Notes under the pieces: model-generated | The model's input: only the letters and a program-made list of their open reading frames with translations | Database searches by the model: none | Told to the model about the DNA's origin: nothing | Shown here: positions 62,901 to 64,000 of the stretch, one piece after another | How positions within the stretch are numbered: the stretch's first letter is position 1 | Layout of the letters: each line of letters begins with the position of its first letter | Translations under genes and position numbers: made by a program | Assembly (NCBI GenBank): GCA_030620095.1 | Contig: JAUTXW010000881.1 | Coordinates: 558,001 to 622,000, forward strand | Direction of reading: 5' to 3' | From: Kuschelorhynchus macadamiae | Lineage: Eukaryota > Arthropoda > Insecta > Coleoptera > Curculionidae | DNA length: 64,000 bases

Positions 62901-63200
62901 GTATTCGACCAATCACATCATTTTAGAGCGCCCCCCTATTTTAAATCTAATTTTCGTTTGATTCGAAGTGTGATTTTATAACTTTAATGATGATTTATAG
63001 CTTTATGATGACCTGGGCTAACCTAACACTAACGGGACATATACACCTAACAGTATAGGTTATGTTAAAAAAACTCTTGTTTTAATATAGACTCAGAAAT
63101 TTGTTGTTCATTTTCCAACCGCGAAACATTATCTGTAGTCGGGTTATAATAAAGACAAACTAAAATAATTACCTCCGAGTAGGTTTGACTCCTTGGTTAT
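32770..63200 (-). CDS. CC2D2A: CC2D2A-type ciliary transition-zone protein (partial gene, at least seven exons)
   Basis: CC2D2A is a coiled-coil and C2-domain protein of the ciliary transition zone (MKS complex), needed for cilium gating. In insects cilia occur in sensory neurons and sperm. Exons on the minus strand, 5' to 3': possible 63200-63173, 62763-62300, 58267-58068, 56877-56733, 50139-49878, 44425-44058, 42786-42612, 39303-39116, likely 32932-32770. Donor and acceptor phases agree at each junction (1, 0, 1, 2, 1, 2, 1 from 62300 onward). The protein shows in order: a coiled region ending in RKLRESLFKEGKIQRERLKF and WK, a basic segment with KKLKQYNKE, RPP at the linker, a C2 segment (TKFIVKVLCNNILVCKS ... 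IPKHLVLEIFE), HAGVGCGS, and a conserved PNRIREIPFELL block. These follow the vertebrate protein in the same order. The 5' end, the second C2 and the transglutaminase-like C-terminal part were not found. Confidence 0.86.
32933..35479. other. unassigned intronic sequence
   Basis: Lies between two minus-strand exons. A local imperfect duplication containing CTTGAGGTTCTGGTCAATCG and CTTAAGGTTCTGGTCAATCT is at 33840-33950. No gene or transposase motif is recognised. Confidence 0.45.
35480..36240. other. GC-richer island with long open frames on both strands
   Basis: About 760 bp stand out against the AT-rich background. Open frames of 149 codons (35593-36042, minus) and 131 codons (35834-36229, plus) overlap. 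A second minus frame (35633-35815) suggests a frameshift. A possible minus-strand donor (CTCAG|GTATGT near 35525) sits at the left edge. I recognise no protein motif. It may be an old element or a retrocopy. Confidence 0.4.
36332..36750 (-). pseudogene. unidentified decayed coding remnant
   Basis: Two minus-strand frames follow each other with one stop between: LLEKKSKHLQQSYEALMLYN up to KTKHP, then a shift to RFVISSPKSISVSMLDIKHR and KLPEFERRLPVLSFG. Helical and basic character suggests former coding sequence. The family is not recognised. Confidence 0.35.
37116..38551 (+). mobile_element. mariner-like element in a CC2D2A intron
   Basis: Terminal inverted repeats begin CTAAAAGAGCCCTTCGATA on both ends. 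They match well over the first 30 bp and again further in (TTCTTCTGT.TTTTCTAAAC), so about 90 bp in all. TA flanks both ends (37114-37115 and 38552-38553), as for Tc1/mariner elements. It is 1436 bp and contains a transposase relic. Confidence 0.88.
37423..38230 (+). pseudogene. mariner-like transposase pseudogene
   Basis: Starts MSHAFSNEEYADIIFVYGFC, the typical N-terminal helix-turn-helix of an insect mariner-like group, followed by NPSISTRRI and a TVHRVL helix. After a stop at 37690 the sequence continues with the VQQLEQGDKVNRLAFCDWIN block, and later a QFINNQYPNRWI stretch equivalent to the block before the last catalytic acid. The first two acidic catalytic blocks are deleted or unreadable. 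Confidence 0.8.
38554..39115. other. intronic sequence
   Basis: Between the mariner-like element and the 39116 exon donor. It contains a partial CACCCAGTATA box near 38711. No gene is supported. Confidence 0.5.
39116..39303 (-). CDS. CC2D2A: CC2D2A exon with the REIP block
   Basis: A 188-nt exon after TTTTTTTTCCAG, ending at GTATGT. It reads LSPYAEKMIFCKMEDLQRNI, RLQYLKLRDQNEIEFDSIAI and PNRIREIPFELLRDFKKRKA. In vertebrate CC2D2A the matching segment is R..RLL.LR.Q...EF.NY...P...REI....F.DY.KR, one of its most conserved stretches. Confidence 0.9.
39859..41480 (-). pseudogene. multicopy insect protein family of unknown function, broken copy
   Basis: The N-terminal part (41480-41034) has CYICGEF, then CCVSC and CYFCLTK zinc-ligand-like pairs and a PNLQSAVRPVPHDANLPVP stretch. 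After frame breaks come KETKITNFRKRN and SPREWRLFIDSSKYSLKAVL (40908-40666). Then follow LPPLHIKLGLMKNFVKALNK, KLKEGIFIGPQIRKLLDD and HFLHSHLSFFPKNLG, ending with GFHQDITTMEIRYQGRW and MMGDYCW (40527-39859). I know this arrangement from many uncharacterised, repeated arthropod proteins, so a mobile element is likely, but I cannot name a superfamily. At least three frame breaks. It lies in a CC2D2A intron on the same strand. Confidence 0.65.
41481..42220. other. intronic sequence
   Basis: No gene or clear repeat is seen. It may include the end of the element that carries 39859-41480. Confidence 0.45.
42221..42400 (+). repeat. dispersed TAGCTGGCCCGG repeat, copy 1
   Basis: It shares about 170 bp with 56503-56672: ACTAGCTGGCCCGG, AGACCTT, AGATGGCGCGA, TTATAA.ATAT, CACCACAT, GTCCAGAAATGTTATTGAA and the end ACAATA. 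No open frame. It is probably a SINE or the 3' tail of a LINE. Confidence 0.7.
42612..42786 (-). CDS. CC2D2A: CC2D2A exon with SRCLSTYTLDEILF
   Basis: Reads IKMYNSVSFSRCLSTYTLDE, ILFNILGKQHSSEFVEFLNT and SSEIRQWEDEAKQYF, leaving two bases at a GTTTGT donor that join the 39303 exon in phase to give FRLSPYAEK. The acceptor was placed at CAAG|TT (42787/42786) because it is the only phase-compatible site that avoids an upstream stop. Another acceptor with an unseen small exon is possible. Confidence 0.72.
42960..43150 (-). other. possible additional C2-like exon or remnant
   Basis: A minus-strand frame reads FRGLGPRIFGPDDVLDSFLV then SFTVRVPPNVMLLDLYEHYN. The second part resembles a C2 strand pair and the SIQFTNIPKHLVLEIFE segment of the 49878-50139 exon. 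A possible donor (CTGCA|GTAAAA) follows. No acceptor fits the phase of the preceding exon. Confidence 0.3.
43151..44057. other. intronic sequence with a Penelope-like motif near the donor
   Basis: Mostly unassigned. At 43965-43993 CTGAAGATGCC is followed by GCACGCGAAAC, the same word order as the hammerhead-like core at 1603-1635. This suggests an old Penelope-like 3' end next to the 44058 donor. Confidence 0.4.
44058..44425 (-). CDS. CC2D2A: CC2D2A exon with the HAGVGCGS block
   Basis: A 368-nt exon between ATTTTTAG and GTAAGT. It reads LLKKEIASLKIDVPDGAI, a diverged part, then HYKHAGVGCGSNVKKILDES, GICLDIKLVSVDLHTNG and a final INKWGALDGDRLKSLLD. The HEGVGSG motif and a following KW...LDP.D helix occur in the same order in vertebrate CC2D2A. 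Confidence 0.88.
44426..45849. other. intronic sequence
   Basis: No gene is supported. The overlapping plus and minus frames at 44613-44853 carry no motif. A GGACGAAACGTCGGTCC word near 45371-45387 again resembles the end of a Penelope-like repeat. Confidence 0.45.
45850..49440 (-). mobile_element. LINE (non-LTR) element, decayed, antisense-inserted by another LINE
   Basis: Read on the minus strand: an N-terminal part, then an APE-type endonuclease with ITEQWL, ARYDRNNSAHGG and YRSPNS (49433-48880), ILSGDLNIDYA and GLSDHEAIF (48867-48620), and a linker with KPWTTKGLRIS. RT follows: LSKIIERLLKNRL, SPDQSGFLPNKC, VFCDYAKAFDCVS (47811-47503), GVPQGSVLGPILFLLYINDI and ADDTRITW (47470-47340). The C-terminal part has HLRYGLPVWGC and RLQNRAICYLFGL (46331-45882). 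Repeated frameshifts. A plus-strand LINE tail interrupts it at 46607-47297. The whole lies in a CC2D2A intron. Confidence 0.85.
46607..47297 (+). mobile_element. 5'-truncated LINE fragment nested in the opposing LINE
   Basis: Starts with LVRGILEYCSIIWSPYYDIH, typical of the post-RT region of insect LINEs. A +1 break near 46670 follows, then a frame from 46672 to 47070 with DLERVQNKFCKYLLYNHRFP and LCGLKSLEDRRNEAMLIFLF, ending at a stop. An untranslated part runs to a GAATAAATAAATAAATAA tail at about 47279-47295. ATAACAG-like and ATAACAAG sequences at the two edges may be the target-site duplication. Confidence 0.85.
49878..50139 (-). CDS. CC2D2A: CC2D2A exon, N-terminal C2 segment
   Basis: A 262-nt exon after TTTTGTTTTAG, ending at GTAATT. 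After an acidic, variable part (DDVSDDKENERRK) it gives the C2 beta-strands TKFIVKVLCNNILVCKS, a loop, then ETFSIQFTNIPKHLVLEIFE. This follows the vertebrate pattern of F.V...FN....P..L.L.IYE. Only 54 bp separate its acceptor side from the left end of the pogo element at 50194. Confidence 0.9.
50695..52808 (+). pseudogene. pogo/Tigger-type transposase with C-terminal PHD-like finger (one frameshift)
   Basis: Exon 1 (50695-51328) starts MRNYKKKTERGTTLDN, with a psq-type helix-turn-helix (FSIRKIAKDFNIHYSTLSRY). A CENPB-type second DNA-binding part follows, then WNMDETG with the first catalytic Asp. A 63-nt intron (GTAAAT...TTTACAG, 51329-51391) leads to exon 2, which continues GAKQVGSITSAERGE in frame. 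Near 51465-51478 a small deletion shifts the frame. From 51480 the protein continues with MFIFPRKRF, LLLDNHSSH (second Asp) and HRLQPLDVAVFGPFK (third Asp). Three 69-bp repeats (QQPSTSKFSPE, 52131-52325) and a basic region precede CLVCNEIY...WLQCTKCKMWAHDHC...CINC, a PHD-like finger. The frameshift splits the DDD domain, so this copy is probably inactive. Confidence 0.9.
52131..52325 (+). repeat. three tandem 69-bp coding repeats
   Basis: Units start at 52131, 52200 and 52269, each encoding 23 residues with QQPSTSKFSPE and VRPF. The third differs in SPELVRPF. They form a Ser/Pro-rich linker between the DDE domain and the PHD-like finger. Confidence 0.95.
53073..55410 (+). mobile_element. Tc1-like transposon with unusually long terminal inverted repeats
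   Basis: Ends start CACTAGTCAACACTTATAA and are flanked by TA (53071-53072, 55411-55412). The inverted similarity is not confined to the tips. It continues through GATACGTAAA.GT, CACCATTTGAAACTT, TACAGGGTGAATAAAAAGAT, GTGTTGCCAAA and TAATACAGGG blocks to about 53625 and 54833, so each repeat is about 550-580 bp with gaps. Inside is a transposase relic. It starts 17 bp after the end of the pogo element. Confidence 0.88.
53739..54671 (+). pseudogene. Tc1-type transposase pseudogene
   Basis: Begins MSALNRSHIIGLVESGRSQR, a paired-like helix-turn-helix, then STQTIRRRLHEIGLRNRRP as the second half. After breaks, FSDETRIGL (first Asp) and VHVWRVPG are readable near 54160-54230, then FMDHNSSAYRTRAVIEY with the second Asp (54431-54480). 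In SLDWAPDLNPVG the acid that should follow DLNP (usually Glu) is Gly. It ends INKLIESMPRKIEQF. Stops, frameshifts and a (TA)n expansion at 54316-54341 show it is inactive. Confidence 0.85.
55411..56502. other. intronic sequence
   Basis: No gene or recognisable element. Weak repeats only. Confidence 0.45.
56503..56672 (+). repeat. dispersed TAGCTGGCCCGG repeat, copy 2
   Basis: The same family and orientation as 42221-42400. It ends 60 bp before the 56733 donor of a CC2D2A exon, so both known copies lie in introns of this gene. Confidence 0.7.
56733..56877 (-). CDS. CC2D2A: CC2D2A exon, linker before the C2 segment
   Basis: A 145-nt exon in phase 0 with a GTAATT donor. It reads EKALSHEKSDTDETGKEGSF, then KPVFDIDKSKIECELKMKFEE and SFRPP. 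The RPP(G/D)EP junction with the next exon fits the vertebrate RPPGEP. The acceptor (GTTTAAAG) has a weak pyrimidine tract, so the 5' edge is less certain. Confidence 0.75.
57090..57310 (+). repeat. dispersed GCCAT-core repeat (locus F, short)
   Basis: Two degenerate cores (GGGCCTCCATTTTGTTTTG and AAGCTGCCATTTTGTTCC) with their spacer blocks. Confidence 0.7.
57536..57785 (-). pseudogene. Penelope-like reverse transcriptase fragment
   Basis: Minus-strand translation reads ILADIFISHFEEHCLNTPFA, then HRYVDDILVCFTGNKEQ and HLNQFISRFILELNLYY. LAD.F...FE, RYVDDI and the LN.....I.F..E pattern are those of Penelope-like RTs, including the catalytic DD. Upstream and downstream parts are missing. It lacks a start codon because only an internal piece remains. 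Confidence 0.85.
58068..58267 (-). CDS. CC2D2A: CC2D2A exon, basic helical segment
   Basis: A 200-nt exon after TTTTTTTTCAG, ending at GTAATT. It reads AIKKLRCDQNYSNTNVRLII, then a Lys/Glu-rich helix FFQELLQDIINEHKESYKKK and YNKELKAR. In the vertebrate protein the corresponding stretch follows WKEIKSLR, matching the junction with the previous exon. Ends in phase 0. Confidence 0.87.
59415..60130 (+). pseudogene. PIF/Harbinger-type fragment nested in the hAT element
   Basis: From 59670 the frame reads MDRKISKSNWKKVTAVSVSL, then IAAAVLETSKVERRQRKRWV and FPSDLRE. This resembles the start of Harbinger-type nuclease proteins (RRKRRWWV-like). Around it TTGCAAG words recur, suggesting subterminal repeats. 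The left edge GGCCGTTTTACATGC looks like a Harbinger terminus. A matching right terminus was not found. Confidence 0.5.
60337..61790 (+). pseudogene. hAT transposase pseudogene (ZMYM1-like)
   Basis: The first frame (60337-60678) holds RLFMCFVIHAVLYLAKQELV, FCGHDESSESINRGNFKKLL and TGDSKTIQNEI. Further pieces in other frames are FFSVQVDDTTDI (about 60735), LIEQCYEGASVMSGHLNCLP (60930-60990), KFKNISKCRIFFASLSGIPS and FHHSAKRTYAL, ETRWSSNSKLVNAI (about 61170-61215), INIKRCREVLCKK, and a late block RTLFYEILDHILMEI. This order matches zinc-finger MYM-type 1-like hAT proteins. At least five frame breaks. The C-terminal dimerisation block is mostly gone. Confidence 0.88.
62300..62763 (-). CDS. CC2D2A: CC2D2A exon with coiled-coil-rich segment
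   Basis: A 464-nt exon between a CTATTTCAG acceptor and a GTGTGT donor. It encodes RGLMHEDVGSALPNP, YYLPNQLMN, the block FSLEHVLQARLRTVFEKY and a charged helical stretch ending KFILNMWKG. FS.EH.L..RL and the RKLR...R.LK...WK pattern align with vertebrate CC2D2A. Entry phase needs two bases from an upstream exon, so this is not the first exon. Confidence 0.86.
63173..63200 (-). CDS. CC2D2A: possible CC2D2A 28-nt microexon
   Basis: Bounded by an ATTATTTTAG acceptor and a GTAATT donor. It reads NQGVKPTR with two bases left over, which joins the 62763 acceptor in phase to give RRGLMHEDVG. So short an exon could be chance. Support is the phase and both splice sites only. Confidence 0.45.
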
Positions 63201-63957
63201 CTAAAATAATTTATTTCGTAAAGTTAAGGCTAAAAATCTGAATAAATTTCTACAAACAGAATTAATCGCATACAATACGGCAAGAATAGTAGCGGCTTTT
63301 ATTCGCCGAGACGTTTGCACCTAAATATCGAGTTTTTTTGAGTTAGTGAGTTAGTACCTTTGAATAAAAAAACTGACGTTTGTACGGTCTCGTTTGTGGA
63401 TCCACTTAAAATCGTCTCAGCCTTCAAAAAAATGCTGCTTTTTTTTACTAAAATCATTAACTTTTAAATCTCATTTTAGCTTGTGTCGTGTTTATAGACT
63501 TTGTCAACTCAATCAAGTCTACTCTGATACGTCAGAGGTACTAAATTTAACTGATTTGAAAGACTGCAGGTCTTTTTATTTCGACCTTAATTTCGCTACG
63601 GGGGCTAATAACTTACAATCTAATAATAAAACAGAAAAAATCTTCTCGTCTCGCGGGGGAGTATATGGGAGTAGAATTTCGATATTTTCGGTATATAGGG
63701 GTATAAAAGCGTAAAATACCTCATATTTTGAGAGCCGTTGACGCTTATCTACTATCTATAAATCTATCTATCTATACGCCTATAATGGGCTTGCCCTTGT
63801 GACAGGCAAATTCGTCGAAATAACGTGATCCCATGTAGGTTGCATGTATGATAATAGAAAAATGGTGTTTGACAACAGAGCTCTAGGTAAATCCCGCCAA
63901 AACAGAGCTCATACTTTTCACGAAAAGATGGAATATACCAGAATTCACATCACCCAT
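63201..63957. other. unassigned sequence upstream of the CC2D2A exons
   Basis: No further CC2D2A exon was recognised. The plus-strand frame at 63394-63714 has no motif. The gene's 5' end may lie here or beyond the window. Confidence 0.45.
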
Positions 63958-64000
63958 CAGTGGCGGCTATTCAGGTGAAGTAGGTAAAGTGCTACTTCAT
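63958..64000 (+). mobile_element. second hAT terminus of the same family, cut by the window end
   Basis: CAGTGGCGGCTATTCAGG followed by the same GAAGTAGGT.AAGT hairpin arm as at 59022-59074. Only the first 43 bp are visible. Confidence 0.9.

Overview
This window is nuclear DNA of an insect. It is strongly AT-rich, has split genes with GT-AG introns, and is densely filled with eukaryotic transposons: Transib, hAT, Tc1/mariner, pogo, PIF/Harbinger-type, several non-LTR retrotransposon (LINE) fragments and Penelope-like remnants. The types of repeat would fit a beetle or a related insect, but the exact order is inference. I saw no bacterial, organellar or viral gene, no CRISPR array and no convincing tRNA or rRNA gene.

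Two host genes are supported by reading frame, splice sites and intron phase. (1) A tetraspanin on the + strand has four coding exons at 14472-22515. The exon for its N-terminus and first membrane span was not found. (2) A CC2D2A-type ciliary transition-zone gene lies on the - strand. Seven core exons fall between 62763 and 39116. A likely eighth is at 32770-32932 and a possible 28-nt microexon at 63173-63200. Intron phases agree at every junction from 62300 to 32932, although the acceptor of the 42786 exon was partly chosen by phase. The gene runs off recognisable sequence at both ends.

Layout: 1-1580 unassigned; 1581-2290 an inverted pair of Penelope-like element 3' ends; 3222-3408 an (AT)n tract; 3500-5545 a decayed LINE; 6520-7610 a dispersed repeat rich in GCCAT motifs, followed by another repeat block; 9630-10935 two transposase fossils; 13405-13760 a reverse transcriptase scrap; 14472-22515 the tetraspanin, with a LINE and repeats in its last intron; 23115-26971 an hAT-like element carrying a nested RAG1-related Transib element; 28045-29580 repeats in inverted arrangement; 30857-31007 a small MITE; 32770-63200 the CC2D2A-type gene. 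Almost every long intron of that gene holds a different element: mariner, an unclassified multicopy family, opposed LINEs, pogo, Tc1, Penelope-like RT and hAT. A second copy of the same hAT terminus begins at 63958 and is cut by the window edge.

Every mobile-element coding region examined is broken by stops or frameshifts, so the window looks like a graveyard of elements around two slowly changing host genes. The most interesting structures are the Transib-in-hAT nest with both target-site duplications intact, the inverted Penelope pair with hammerhead-like cores, and the pogo element that encodes a C-terminal PHD-like finger and carries an array of TTGCAAC boxes near its ends.
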